DNA of 64,000 nucleotides from Alienimonas californiensis (lineage in GTDB: Bacteria; Planctomycetota; Planctomycetia; Planctomycetales; Planctomycetaceae). This document shows, one piece after another, positions 53,039 to 63,232 of this stretch. The notes under the pieces are model-generated. The model was not told the origin of the DNA, searched no databases, and was given only the letters and a program-made list of their open reading frames with translations. The first letter of the stretch is position 1; every line of letters starts with the position of its first letter. A program made the translations under genes and the position numbers. The stretch lies in assembly GCF_007743815.1 (NCBI RefSeq), contig NZ_CP036265.1, positions 2,808,823 to 2,872,822 on the forward strand. Direction: 5' to 3'.

Positions 53039-53419
53039 TCACGGCCCGCCAGGGCCGTTGAGTAACGTCTCGATCTGCTGCACGAGCTGCTCCAGATCGA
53101 CGGGCTTGGTGTGGTAGTCGTCACAGCCGGCGGAGATCGCTTTCTCGCGGTCCCCCGCCATGGCGTGGGCGGTCAGGGCGATGATCCGCGTGTCCCCGAT
53201 CTCCGAGTCGGCGCGGATTTGTCTGGTGGCCTCCCAGCCGTCCAGTACGGGCAGGCTCATGTCCATCAGAATTAGTTGCGGACGCTCCTTTTTTGCGTCC
53301 TCGACGCCCTGCTGACCGTCCGTCGCGATCAGCACTTCGTAACCGCGTCGCCGGAGTCGGCGCGAAAGCATGTCCCAATTCTGTTCGTTATCTTCGACGA
53401 GCAGTAATCTCGTAGTCAT
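53039..53419 (-). CDS. Single-domain response regulator (distal copy)
   Basis: The 126-residue protein is a stand-alone receiver domain. Phospho-acceptor Asp53 lies in [20 protein letters not shown], the acidic pair in [10 protein letters not shown], the switch Thr in [12 protein letters not shown] and the Lys in YHTKPVD. There is no output domain. It resembles the response regulator upstream of the kinase (shared [10 protein letters not shown] and DGWEATR). The ATG at 53419 overlaps the kinase stop (ATGA), so it is the last gene of the signalling operon. It may act as phosphate relay or sink. Confidence 0.93.
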   Translation of the reverse strand: MTTRLLLVEDNEQNWDMLSRRLRRRGYEVLIATDGQQGVEDAKKERPQLILMDMSLPVLDGWEATRQIRADSEIGDTRIIALTAHAMAGDREKAISAGCDDYHTKPVDLEQLVQQIETLLNGPGGP

Positions 53420-56400
53420 TGAATCGCCTGCTGCAACGAACCCTTGTTGCTCTCTTCCGAAGTCGCCGTTTGGCCGTGAAATCCTTCCACGATGCGCCGC
53501 AGTTCCAACAGCAGGTCCTCGCGGTTCCAAGAGACCTTACTAAAGATCTGTTCGACCTTTCCGCTCAGCTGCGACCGTTCCTCCGACGTTAGGTCCTTGG
53601 CCGTCAGCACTACGACAGGAACGTCCTGCATCTGCGGTACGCGGCGTAACTCGTCCAGGAACTCGAAGCCGTCCATCACCGGCATGACGAGGTCCAGCAC
53701 GATCAACTGCGGAGGAACTCGTTGAATCTGTTCCAGGGCCGCTCGGCCGTTCGCCGCTTCGACGACGCGCGTGTCCAGCTCTTGGAAGACTTTCCGCAAG
53801 GTCGCCCGTGTGACTTCGTCGTCATCCACCACAAGCACGTCGTTGACCAGATGCTGAACCCGCAGCTTGCGGAGCACCGCCGACAAGCGTTGGCGGTCGA
53901 CGGGCTTCGTCAGGTACTCGGCTGCCCCCAGGGCGTAGCCGATCCCCTTCTCGCTGACGATCGTGACCATGATGACGGGGATCTCGGCGAGTTCCTCGTC
54001 GGCTTTGAGTGCCGCCAGCGTGGCCCAGCCGTCCATTCGCGGCATCATCACGTCGAGCGTGATGACCGCCGGATTCCAACGCCGCGCCGCGTCGAGTGCC
54101 TCGTCGCCGTTGGAGGCTAGTTCGACGCGAAATCCCCGCTGACGGAAGAAGCGAGACAGGAGGTCTCGAGCGTCGGGATCATCGTCGACGATCAGCGCCC
54201 GGGGCCCGCCGTCCGGTCCGTGGGAGCTTTGCTCGATCGCCGTTTCGGCGACGGGCGGATGACTTTCGGGCGTCGCGGGCAGGCGTATCGAGAAGACTGA
54301 ACCGTGGCCGTATTCGCTGGCGACGCTGATGTCACCGCCCATTAGCTGACAGAACCGCTTGGTCAAAGCCAAGCCCAGTCCTGTGCCGCCGAATCGCCGC
54401 GTCGTCGATTCGTCAGCCTGACTGAACGGACGGAACAACCGTTCGAGCTGTCGGTCGGTCATCCCGATCCCGGTGTCCGCCACTCGAAATACGATCCAAT
54501 CTCGGTCGTCCTGCGTCTCTCGCCGGACGTCAAAGCGGATTTCGCCGCCGTCGCTGAACTTCGCCGCATTATTGAGAAGGTTGTACAACGACTGCTTCAC
54601 CTTCGTGACGTCGGCGTGCATCGAGCCGACGTCGTCCGGGACGTTGAACTCGAGACGGTTCCGGTTCTTCTGCACGAGCGGTTCGACCATGTCGGCGATC
54701 TCCTGGATCATGGCGACGATCCCGAACGTCTCGCAATAGACGGTCATCTTTCCCGCTTCGATCTTCGACAGGTCGAGCACGTCGTTAATGAGCGACAGCA
54801 AATGTTTACCGGCGGCGCTGATCTTCTGAAGGTCGGGCACAAGTTCCTGGTGGCCCATGTCTTCCGCATCCTCCTGCAGCATCTCGCTGTAGCCGATCAC
54901 CGCGTTGAGCGGCGTGCGCAGTTCGTGGCTCATATTGGCCAGGAAATGGCTCTTGGCGTGGTTGGCGACTTCGGCGGCTTCCTTGGCAGCCTGCAGATCG
55001 CGTTGTACGCGTTTACGTTCCGTGATGTCTGAAAATGCGACCACGGCCCCTTCGACCTTGCCGTCCTCGATAATCGGCGAAGCCACGCAGGCGACGGGGA
55101 ACGAAGTGCCGTCCTTGCGCCAGAACACCTCGTCATCCACGCGTACGACTCCACCGGTCTGTAACGTATGAGAGATCGGACAGTCGTCGACCGGATAGGG
55201 GCTGCCGTCGGAACGGCTGTGATGCATCAGCGCGTGCGACGATTCACCCAGCACATTGCAATCCTCCAGGCCCAAGATGGCAGCGGCCGACGGATTAAGG
55301 AACGTCAGGTTCCCGCTCAGGTCGATGCCGTAGATACCTTCCGCCGTAGACTCCAGCAAGAGTTGATTGTAGCGGGCCAACCGCTCCTGCGCCTTCTCGC
55401 TCCGCTTCCGCTCGGTAATGTCGTTCTGAAGTCCCACGAAGTGCGTCAGCTTGCCGAACCGATCCCGCACGGGCGAAACCCGCAGTTCGTTCCAGAACGG
55501 CGTCCCGTCCTTGCGATAGTTCCGTATGACCACTCGGCACTCCACGCCCGTGCGAACCGATTCTCGCAACTGAGCAACCGCTTGCGGATCGGTCCCTTTG
55601 CCTTGCAGGAACCGGCAATTGCTGCCCAGCACCTCGTCCGCGGCGTAGCCGGTCATCTGTTCGAACGGACGGTTGGCGTAGATCAGCGGGCAATCCTTCT
55701 GGCGGGCGTCGGCGATGACAATCCCCGTGTGGCTCTGCTCGAGAACGAACTTCAGCAGCAACAGATCTTCGGCCGCCTGCTTGCGTTCCGTGATGTCGAT
55801 CAAAAGGCCGTCGTAGGACACCGCGCCGGCGGGAAGCGGTTGCGGGCGGGCGGCGCCGTACACCCACCGCACCTGCCCCGACGGCGACAGGATCCGCCCT
55901 TCCCAGTTCCACGGCTTCAGTTCGTCGGCCGCTTCCGCCATCGAGCGGTCGAACGAAGGGCGATCGTCGGGATGAATTGCCTCGAGCAATTGTTGCGTCG
56001 TGACATGTCGTTCGTCGGAACTCCGTTGCAGCAGTTCGCGACCCCCGTCGCTAATATAGGGGAATACGAAGTGTCCGTCGGCTTGACGAATCGCCTGGAA
56101 CACCAGCCCCGGGACGTTGGCCGCGATCCTTTGGAATCGTTCCTCGCTGCGCTTCAACGCCGCTTCGGCCAGCTTGCGGTTGGTAATGTTTTCGTGCGAG
56201 ATCACCGCCCGGGTGGGGCCGTCGCCGGCAAACCGCGTCACGCGAGCGGTGAACCAACGCCGCTCTTGAGGCGCATGACACGGGTACTCGATTTCAAAGC
56301 CATCGCGTCGTCCCGAAAGCACGGCGCGAATGCCTGCCGCGACCTCCGCCGCCCCTCCGGATTTGAGCCCCGCCGCGCGATCGCAGACCTCTAGATAATT

Positions 56401-57636
56401 GGCGTCCACGCCGACGCCGTCCCGATCGGGCGCGTCATTGGCCTGCGCGAAGTTACGCCACGCGCGGTTAACGGCGAGGATGCGCCCCGATTCGTCGATG
56501 ATCGCGATCTGCGACGCGAGTCCGTCCACCGTTCCCAGCGCGAACCGCTCCATTTCACGCCGCGCTAGCTCGGCCTCTTTCCCCTTGACGAGCTGACCGA
56601 TCTGCAGGGCAAAGCTGACGAGCTGATCGATCCGCTCCTGGCTTCGCGGCTGTGATTCGCGGCTGAAAAAGGCGATCGTCCCGCGGACCACGTCATCCAC
56701 GACGACCGGCACTCCGACAGCCGATTGCAAGCCCTCACCTCCCGCGGCCGAGGCGCGCATGAACGTCCGTTCGGCGGACAGTGATTCGATCCAGACCGGC
56801 TCCGCCCCCTGCCAGACACGCCCGGGCAAGCCCGCGCCGCAGCGGAACCTGCTGCGGCCGGTTGCCTCGGTAAAGGCCGAATCGGTCTGCGGATATTGGC
56901 AGACGCAGAGCATCTCTCCGCTCCCAGGACTCACGGTCCAGAGCTCGCCGAGGTCCCAGTTCAGGCAGCGACAGATGACGTCCAGCATCTGTGCGGCGGC
57001 CTCCTCGAGCGACGCCGACTCGGCGAGGATGCGGGTCACGCGATGCTGCGCCTCCAGCTGCTTCATTTGTCGCCGCAACTCGAGTTGAGTCACGACCTGC
57101 CTCGCGAGTCTCTGCAACCCCGCGACCTGGTCAGGCCGGAGATCACGCGGCTGGCGATCGATCGCGCATAACGTGCCGAGCGCGAAGCCGTCGGATGTAA
57201 TGAGCGGCGCTCCGGCGTAAAAGCGAATACGCGGCTCGCCCGTCACGAGCGGGTTGCCGGCGAAACGCGGGTCCTGACGCGCGTCGGGTACGACAAAGAC
57301 TTCCCTGTTAAGTATCGCGTGAGTGCAGAACGCGATTTCCCGCGGCGTCTGGTCGGCTTCAATTCCGACCTTTGACTTAAACCACTGACGATTCGCGTCA
57401 ACCAGGCTGATCAGGGCGATCGGCGTTCCGCAAAGCTGCGAAGCCAGCGCCGTTAAGTCGTCGAAGTCCTGCTCAGGCAGCGTGTCCAGGATCTGATAGC
57501 GGCGCAGCGCGGCAATCCGCTCGGATTCGTTCTCCGGTAGTGGGACCGTCGAGGACAGTCGGCAGCCGGTCTCCGGCTGCTCGACCTTATCGGGCGATTG
57601 CGGTTTGTCCGATCTTGACCGCTTCGAAGACGCCAT
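53416..57636 (-). CDS. Hybrid histidine kinase with GAF, PAS, LOV, kinase and two receiver domains
   Basis: The 1406-residue soluble protein contains, in order, GAF (about 40-190), GAF (200-355), PAS (365-490), PAS (495-620), a LOV-type PAS (625-745), PAS (750-875), a HisKA/HATPase kinase (His904 in [17 protein letters not shown] lid with [12 protein letters not shown]), and two receiver domains (Asp1195 in [14 protein letters not shown]; Asp1315 in [13 protein letters not shown]). The LOV signature is complete: GSNCRFLQ with Cys674, [13 protein letters not shown] and FVGLQND. It therefore probably senses blue light through flavin. There are no membrane helices. The ATG at 57636 shares its A with the preceding gene's TGA. 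Confidence 0.92.
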   Translation of the reverse strand: MASSKRSRSDKPQSPDKVEQPETGCRLSSTVPLPENESERIAALRRYQILDTLPEQDFDDLTALASQLCGTPIALISLVDANRQWFKSKVGIEADQTPREIAFCTHAILNREVFVVPDARQDPRFAGNPLVTGEPRIRFYAGAPLITSDGFALGTLCAIDRQPRDLRPDQVAGLQRLARQVVTQLELRRQMKQLEAQHRVTRILAESASLEEAAAQMLDVICRCLNWDLGELWTVSPGSGEMLCVCQYPQTDSAFTEATGRSRFRCGAGLPGRVWQGAEPVWIESLSAERTFMRASAAGGEGLQSAVGVPVVVDDVVRGTIAFFSRESQPRSQERIDQLVSFALQIGQLVKGKEAELARREMERFALGTVDGLASQIAIIDESGRILAVNRAWRNFAQANDAPDRDGVGVDANYLEVCDRAAGLKSGGAAEVAAGIRAVLSGRRDGFEIEYPCHAPQERRWFTARVTRFAGDGPTRAVISHENITNRKLAEAALKRSEERFQRIAANVPGLVFQAIRQADGHFVFPYISDGGRELLQRSSDERHVTTQQLLEAIHPDDRPSFDRSMAEAADELKPWNWEGRILSPSGQVRWVYGAARPQPLPAGAVSYDGLLIDITERKQAAEDLLLLKFVLEQSHTGIVIADARQKDCPLIYANRPFEQMTGYAADEVLGSNCRFLQGKGTDPQAVAQLRESVRTGVECRVVIRNYRKDGTPFWNELRVSPVRDRFGKLTHFVGLQNDITERKRSEKAQERLARYNQLLLESTAEGIYGIDLSGNLTFLNPSAAAILGLEDCNVLGESSHALMHHSRSDGSPYPVDDCPISHTLQTGGVVRVDDEVFWRKDGTSFPVACVASPIIEDGKVEGAVVAFSDITERKRVQRDLQAAKEAAEVANHAKSHFLANMSHELRTPLNAVIGYSEMLQEDAEDMGHQELVPDLQKISAAGKHLLSLINDVLDLSKIEAGKMTVYCETFGIVAMIQEIADMVEPLVQKNRNRLEFNVPDDVGSMHADVTKVKQSLYNLLNNAAKFSDGGEIRFDVRRETQDDRDWIVFRVADTGIGMTDRQLERLFRPFSQADESTTRRFGGTGLGLALTKRFCQLMGGDISVASEYGHGSVFSIRLPATPESHPPVAETAIEQSSHGPDGGPRALIVDDDPDARDLLSRFFRQRGFRVELASNGDEALDAARRWNPAVITLDVMMPRMDGWATLAALKADEELAEIPVIMVTIVSEKGIGYALGAAEYLTKPVDRQRLSAVLRKLRVQHLVNDVLVVDDDEVTRATLRKVFQELDTRVVEAANGRAALEQIQRVPPQLIVLDLVMPVMDGFEFLDELRRVPQMQDVPVVVLTAKDLTSEERSQLSGKVEQIFSKVSWNREDLLLELRRIVEGFHGQTATSEESNKGSLQQAIQ

Positions 57637-58016
57637 CACGAGTCCCTTCGGATCGACTTCAGGATCGATTCGATTTGTACGAGCAACCGCGGCATTTCAA
57701 CCGGCTTCGTGTGGTACTCCGCGCAGCCGGCCTCGATCAGCCGCTCGCGGTTGCCCGGGATCTCGTGAGCGGTCAGGACGACGATCGGCAAATGCTGTGT
57801 GTCCGGCGATTCCTTCAACAGCCGCGTCGCCTCCCAACCGTCCAGGTCCGGCATGTTGAGGTCCATCAGGATCAGGTCGGGGGTCTCGGTGCGAGCCATC
57901 GCCACGCCTTCGGACCCGTTCGTCGCCAGGACCACGTCGAACCCACGCCGTCGCAGTCGGCGCGAAAGCATATCGCGGTTATCCTCGTTGTCCTCAATAA
58001 TTAGAATGCGAGGCAT
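57636..58016 (-). CDS. Single-domain response regulator (proximal copy)
   Basis: The 126-residue receiver domain has Asp52 in [20 protein letters not shown], the acidic pair in [21 protein letters not shown] with the switch Thr, and YHTKPVE with the Lys. It is close in sequence to the distal copy. Its start lies 23 bases inside the end of the permease gene, and its stop overlaps the kinase start. The two regulators flank the hybrid kinase and have no DNA-binding part. Confidence 0.93.
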   Translation of the reverse strand: MPRILIIEDNEDNRDMLSRRLRRRGFDVVLATNGSEGVAMARTETPDLILMDLNMPDLDGWEATRLLKESPDTQHLPIVVLTAHEIPGNRERLIEAGCAEYHTKPVEMPRLLVQIESILKSIRRDS

Positions 58017-59943
58017 GAACCTGGCTCCTTTCCGGGCGGTGGAGATTTGCGGACGGGGTCGATTCGATCATTCCCGAGATCTGCTTCTGGGTCTGTCCGA
58101 TGGATGTGGTCACAAAGCTCGCCCCGCGCGAGCGCAGTTTTACGAGCACGTCGTCGAAACGGCTCTTTTTTCCCCAGTACCCGACGATGATCGGCAGCTC
58201 CGGGAACGTCTTCCGCAAGCGACGACAGAGATAACTGGCTTGCAGGAAGCCGCTGGGAGGAATCACCGCCACGAAAACCGCATCGGGCTTTCGCTGACGG
58301 ATCACCTCGACGATTTCTCCCGGGAGCGTCCGGGTGGTCAGGGCGTGCACGTGATGACCAGTCGGGCCGATCGCGGCCGCGAGCATTTCAATTGCCAACT
58401 CCTCGACTTCGTGATGCGAAGGACAGGCCACAATGTCAAAGCGGGGTTGCCGGGACTGCGACGACGCCGCGTTGTCGGATGTCGGTGGGACTGTCGCTGC
58501 TACGGAGTCGCCACCGTCCGCCGAACTGAGGGGCCGCCCCCAGGCGGCCACGGCCCCCAGACGCTGGAGCAATCCGCCATGATTGCCGGGCTGCGGCCGC
58601 CCCAACTCGCCGACGATGAAACGGGTCGATTGTAAGATGTACGCTTCGTCCTCGGCCGAAATCCGCTCCTGAGTGCGGTCCCTCCGCGTTTGCAACAGCG
58701 CCGGCAGCAACACCGAATCGCAGACGTGGGCCGGCTCCCGCGACGTACGCAGAGCCGTCTGGGCCAGATCCCCGGCCTCTTGCTGATCGCGGGCGAGTAG
58801 GCGTTGGTAGTAACTCGCATGAGGCGGCAAGACTTGTTCGTCTCCCAGTAGATCCAGAAAAAATCGAAATTGGGGAACGTGCTGACCCAAGACTACGAGG
58901 CAGACCGTCAACGGGGTGGCTATCAGCAGCCCGACCGGCCCCCAAAGCAGCGTCCAGAACCCTGCCGCGATGATCAAGCCGACGGCCGAGATGCCGACGC
59001 TCTGGCCAAACAGAACCGGCTCCATCACCATGTTGCTGAAAAGTTCGAGTCCGACGATGAACGCAATCACCAAGAACGGCTCTGACCAGCCATCGAAGGC
59101 GACCAAACTCATCCCGATGGGAAAGATTGCCCCCAAAAACGGGCCGACGTAAGGCACATAGCGCAGGAGCGCGGCCAACAGAGCCCACAACAACGGGTAT
59201 GGGACGCCCACCAAGAGCAGCACGACGCCGAGCGCAAAGCCGTAGCTCGCGTTGATGATAAGCTGCATCAAAAGATATCGACCGATCCGCCGTCCCGCAG
59301 CGTCAAAGGCGCGGGTCGTGGCGGAGAGATGATTCCGCCCAAACAAGCTGATGATGCGGTTGCGCAGATCCTCACGGCTGATGAGGATGAAGATGACGAG
59401 TGCGATCGCCAGCGCCATCGTCCCCAACGGGCCCAAGAGCGGGCTGACCGCGGCAACGAGACTGCTGAACTGCGATTCCGGCTCGGCCTGAACCAAGATT
59501 GCACGATCGCCTGAGGCGTCAGCGTCCGGCCCCTCGAGGTTTGAGCCGACGCGGTCAAGCACGGCCTCCAGGTCGGCCATGACTCCGCCGCTCATGAACC
59601 GTCGCAGATCGGCGACCTTGCCTTCAAGATTGCTCATATACGCCTGATCTGTCCGCAACTCCCGGGCCAGCGTCTGAAACTCGTTTCCCACACTCACGCC
59701 GACGCCCGTCAGCGCAGCGGAGATCAGCACGACCACCGTGACGACCGCAGGGATTCGCGGAACTCGCGCTCGCTCGACGAGCCTCACGAGCGGGTGCAGC
59801 AGGAACGCGAGGATAATGCCCAGGGCGAGCGGAACGAAGATCACCTGTGCGAGGTACAGCATCAGGACGGCGATCGACGCGAGGATCGCGATCGCTAACG
59901 GCGGGAGCCAGAGAGACACCGGGTCGAGGCTTCGATTCGTCAT
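57994..59943 (-). CDS. AI-2E/PerM-family permease with extra C-terminal Rossmann-like domain
   Basis: The 649-residue protein has an N-terminal AI-2E/PerM membrane part of about 360 residues with eight or so membrane segments (LAIAILASIAVLMLYLAQVIFVPLALGIILAFLLHPLV; PYVGPFLGAIFPIG; GLIIAAGFWTLLWGPVGLLIATPLTV). A linker of about 110 residues and a C-terminal alpha/beta domain of about 130 residues follow (FDIVACPSHHEVEELAIEML, DAVFVAVIPPSGF, LPIIVGYWGKKSRF). The latter resembles cobalamin-binding-like domains but lacks a full D-x-H-x-x-G motif. It heads the signalling operon. The transported substrate is unknown. Confidence 0.83.
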   Translation of the reverse strand: MTNRSLDPVSLWLPPLAIAILASIAVLMLYLAQVIFVPLALGIILAFLLHPLVRLVERARVPRIPAVVTVVVLISAALTGVGVSVGNEFQTLARELRTDQAYMSNLEGKVADLRRFMSGGVMADLEAVLDRVGSNLEGPDADASGDRAILVQAEPESQFSSLVAAVSPLLGPLGTMALAIALVIFILISREDLRNRIISLFGRNHLSATTRAFDAAGRRIGRYLLMQLIINASYGFALGVVLLLVGVPYPLLWALLAALLRYVPYVGPFLGAIFPIGMSLVAFDGWSEPFLVIAFIVGLELFSNMVMEPVLFGQSVGISAVGLIIAAGFWTLLWGPVGLLIATPLTVCLVVLGQHVPQFRFFLDLLGDEQVLPPHASYYQRLLARDQQEAGDLAQTALRTSREPAHVCDSVLLPALLQTRRDRTQERISAEDEAYILQSTRFIVGELGRPQPGNHGGLLQRLGAVAAWGRPLSSADGGDSVAATVPPTSDNAASSQSRQPRFDIVACPSHHEVEELAIEMLAAAIGPTGHHVHALTTRTLPGEIVEVIRQRKPDAVFVAVIPPSGFLQASYLCRRLRKTFPELPIIVGYWGKKSRFDDVLVKLRSRGASFVTTSIGQTQKQISGMIESTPSANLHRPERSQVHASHSNY

Positions 59944-61795
59944 TGCCAGTCAGCAATTGCGCGGGACAGTTTGGCTTCTCCGCAATGACGGATCATCGCC
60001 CTCAGGAGTCGAACTACGGCTTTGATCTTCGGCGGCGCCTGACAGGCTGCCGTCAACTACCAACAGCGATCTGAAACCGTCTAACGCCGCAGGAAGATCT
60101 GTATTGGAATGCCGTCTGGCGGAGAGGCTCGGGCGATGGCGGACGACGATCCGGGCTAATCGAAGGCAGGGAGGCTGGCAAATGCCGTAGATTCGGACCG
60201 GCTCTTGGCACTGGTTCAGATCGAGACCGTTTAGCAGACATCCCTTATAGGCAGACAGTCGGCGCACCTCATCCCCGAGCGTCAAGTTCCCGGAGGCCGC
60301 GCGTGAAGATCTCGCCGGGTGAAAACCAGCCTGATGGCTTGCGGAAGATCTCGATGCCGTGCGGCCGCGAAATGTGTGATTCGATCGCGGAAACGCTTCT
60401 CCAACAAGCCGCGACTGTCCAGTAAGCTTTCTAAACTGCTCTAGGTTCTCCCTGGGAATTGGCCTCAGCCTCTTGAGGGCTGGGCGATTAAGCGCCAACG
60501 TTCCGCCTCGTTATCGCTGCGGAACGTGCGCGGGCTGCAATAGTTGCGGGCATTGGCATGTGTATTGACATGATGGCGGTGCTTGAGAGAGCTCCGCTAT
60601 CTAGCGGGTCGCGGCAGCAATGAGCGACGAGAAGTATCTTACTGAGAATGAGTCGATCAGTCCTAACGGCATCAAGAAGACTATACCTATACGCTGCCGA
60701 CTCGGAGGCAGGGGCCGTGCTGAGCGGTCTGCGACACCACTGATAAAATTTCACCAACCGGATCACCGCATGGAGGATTCTCGGAGAGAGTCGTGGTGGC
60801 AATGTGAGAGCGGACGCGATACAGATCGCTTGACGATTGACGTCTTTGCTGAGACTCGTTCAGCATTCATCGTGCCGATGTCACATCCGCTCAGAGAGAC
60901 GGCAGACCGCCGGGGTATCTGCGAAATCGGCGGCAACGGGTGACAGCTGGTCGCTCAAGGTGGTCGCTCCCCGGTCAGGCGTGGCTACGAACTGGCAAAG
61001 GCTAGCAGTTCGTCGCGCCACGGGCGAGCGCCCGCGGCGTAACGATCGTGAGCAGATCCCTGACGTCAAACCATCCCGGCCGCCGAGAGCCCGCAGGCAC
61101 GGGGCGTTGGGCGAGACACCGCTTCGACCGTTACTGCGAATGAGCTTGCCTTTGCCTGATCACAGATACCGCGGCCTGGCGCCGGATTTTCGTTCAATCG
61201 CGATGAGAGCGGGGACAGGGGTCAGGGCGTGCGGGGCGGGAACGAGGCCGTAAGCTGAGTGGACGCCTCGTACGCCCGCGCGAACGCCGCGGGGCCATTT
61301 CCTCGGCAAGGTTCGCGGCCGCACTGTTTAGTACTCACGCTTTCAACCGCTCGTCAAAGCCTGAGCCTCCCGCAGATTGCCGACGCCCGAGAAGTTACCG
61401 ACGAAGGCGTAGGCGCGACGTTCGTCCGTCCCCACGGCAGCCGGAGTCGGCGGTCTGCGACCCAGCCGGTGCCGGCTGGCCGAGGGCACGTCTCCGAGTG
61501 GAAGCGACGCTGAGGGGCGGCGTGGCGGACCGGGACGCGAACGCCGAGATCGAAGCCGGCTGCCGCATTGCCGGCGACGACCTCCACACGGCACTGGAAC
61601 TGTTGCTTCGCCAAGACGTGCGGACGATGGCGGACCCGCACATCCTGAACAGGGGCGGCCGCGGCGGCGTTAGCCCGTCTGACTTTGCACTTTCCGAATC
61701 CGCCCCAGCGCAGGAAAATGCGTGAGCGTGATCTTGCCGAGTGTCGGAGAAACACCGGTTCGGCCTTAAAGGCGACAGAGTCGCAAATATGTCTC
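59944..61795. other. Gene-poor region of lower G+C, nothing convincing seen
   Basis: About 1.85 kb follow the start of the permease gene without a recognisable gene. Open frames here are short and carry no familiar motif, and stops are frequent in all frames. The segment probably contains the promoter of the minus-strand permease-kinase operon near 59950-60050. It may be decayed mobile DNA. No tRNA or CRISPR is seen. Confidence 0.5.
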
Positions 61796-62284
61796 GTGGA
61801 TGAACTTCGCCCCGTCCTCGCCGCAGTCGGTTCGCTTTTCCACGTGACGCCGGCGGGTCGTGCGGCACAGATCTCAGAGCGAGGGTTCGACCCAGCCGAA
61901 GCACCCCGGATTAACGGTGGCCTTTACTCCATCGGCCCCTTCGCTGGCAGGGGGTTCAACTGCTTCGTCACCAAACCGCGACTGCACGGCGTCTTCCAGA
62001 TGTTCGATGACGGCCTGGGCGGTGGGCTTGGGGACAGGGTCATCCTTTGCGTTCCGGCCCGTGTTGTCGCTGAGCGGACATTCGACCTCGACCGCACCCA
62101 AGAGACCACCGGCGAGGCACTCCGCGGGATCGAGGTTCCCGGTCCGGCGTTGTGCTGCAGGCTGCTTGCAGACGTGAGCTACGTCGTCTGCTTCGCCCCC
62201 ATCCCGCCGCAGCACGTCTCGGTGGTCGGTCCTGCGGAGGAGTATCGCGCCGAAATATGCGCTGCAGCAGACAGGGGGGCATGA
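61796..62284 (+). CDS. Unrecognised protein, possible ADP-ribosyltransferase-like fold
   Basis: This is a 162-residue frame from a GTG at 61796; ATGs upstream at 61685 and 61718 would add up to 37 residues. Codon choice looks like real coding. The opening LFHVTPAGRAAQISERGFDP has the H-V-T, Ile and Gly spacing seen at the start of ART-like proteins such as KptA or DarT relatives. FVTKPRLHGVFQMFDDG and VILCVPARVVAERTFDLD follow. I do not recognise the family with confidence. It lies alone in the decayed right part of the island. Confidence 0.45.
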   Translation: MDELRPVLAAVGSLFHVTPAGRAAQISERGFDPAEAPRINGGLYSIGPFAGRGFNCFVTKPRLHGVFQMFDDGLGGGLGDRVILCVPARVVAERTFDLDRTQETTGEALRGIEVPGPALCCRLLADVSYVVCFAPIPPQHVSVVGPAEEYRAEICAAADRGA

Positions 62285-62457
62285 CGGCTTTGTGCTACCA
62301 CAATCGCATTGGTCCCCGCCGCTGCTGAATTGAGTCGCTTGTTTATTGTGAAGCGTTATGGACGGCCCGGGAACCTCCGGCCCCCTCAGGAATCTGTCCG
62401 CGGCTCCCGGCGCCGCCAATGAATAAGGATGTCGTACAACCGGCCGTGTGGTAAAGT

Positions 62458-62490
62458 AAAAACTCCGCCCCGCCCGACCCCCCGGGCGGG
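62458..62490 (-). terminator. Rho-independent terminator for a minus-strand gene
   Basis: On the minus strand a CCCGCCC/GGGCGGG stem with a GC-rich loop is followed by GAGTTTTTAC. It lies just after the stop of the fragment at 62506, which supports that fragment as the end of a real gene. Confidence 0.65.
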
Positions 62491-62505
62491 ACAGAGGTCG
62501 CCGTT

Positions 62506-62907
62506 CTACCTCGGGAGTGCAGATCGGTTCTCGACGCGGCCTTTCAGCCCGTCGCTCGCTTCGCTCGCCTGCCGGCGGCTCAGCTCCTCAGCGGTGGTCA
62601 AACCAAACCGCCGCCGCAACTCTTTCGTGAGTTCAACCCCTGCTTGGCGTGAGAAGGCGTGCAGCGCCCGAACCTGCTTCTCCGTGCAGGGGAGCGAGCC
62701 GCGACCATTGGTCGTGGTGCCGTTGGTCGAGGAACCGTTGGCAGTCGAGCCGTTGCCGGCGTGGGCGGCGCTCGCTGTCCCGTCGCGGGCGGCAGCCGGA
62801 GTGTCGAAGAGGCCCGCGGGGCGGCCGGCCCTGCGGCGGTGATTCCCATATTGTCGTGGTCGGCGCGATTGCGATCGGGGCGGGGATCGTGTTTCAGAGG
62901 AGGAACT
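62506..62907 (-). pseudogene. C-terminal fragment resembling phage-type recombination/DNA-binding proteins
   Basis: The minus-strand frame has no usable start codon but encodes a clear ending: an Asn/Gly/Thr-rich linker (AGNGSTANGSSTNGTTTNG), then CTEKQVRALHAFSRQAGVEL, RRRFGLTTAEELSRRQASEA and a stop at 62506. The T-E-K-Q-V-x-A-L...L-S-x-x-x-A-S pattern is seen at the tails of single-strand-annealing and related recombination proteins of phages and in planctomycetes (from memory, not checked). The upstream part is missing or out of frame, so the gene is broken. A terminator follows it. Confidence 0.5.
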
Positions 62908-63232
62908 TCAGCGATCTCGTCGGCTGGCGCTCCGAGTGGATGCCGGGGCCGACCTGCCGGCGCCGGTTTGCTTCCTCACCTGGCAGGGCATGACGCAGCA
63001 GGGGGCGATCGTCGGGGGGGCCGGTTGGGATGCTCGGTTCACTGGTGTGAATCCGGCTTTCCGGCAACGCCTTCGAGGAGGTCCTCGGCTTGAATCCCCG
63101 CACCACCCTCATGCCGGTCACGCGGCCGGGGATTGTGACCATCCTGCCGGGCTTCTTGACGCGGATCGCAGCGCGGCCGGCCTCGCCCGTTTCTCCGCGA
63201 GGTGTCGCGACCGTCCCGACCGAGAGCCGGGT
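62908..63232. other. Intergenic stretch between the fragment and the DUF1501 gene
   Basis: I see no recognisable gene in these 325 bases. They may contain more of the broken recombination-like gene, but no frame shows a family motif. High G+C returns near 63100, marking the change back to ordinary chromosome. Confidence 0.4.

Noticed and set aside
59950-60498. A 182-codon minus-strand frame upstream of the permease
   Set aside because: Ser/Arg-rich translation without motifs, and codon use does not look like coding.
61874-62419. A minus-strand frame opposite the ART-like candidate
   Set aside because: The plus-strand frame shows better codon use and a structured sequence; only one of the two can be real.
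48833-63232. A second copy of the tRNA-Leu 3' end as attR
   Set aside because: I looked for the GGTTCGAGTCC...CCCGGGC segment to the right of the integrase and saw no match.
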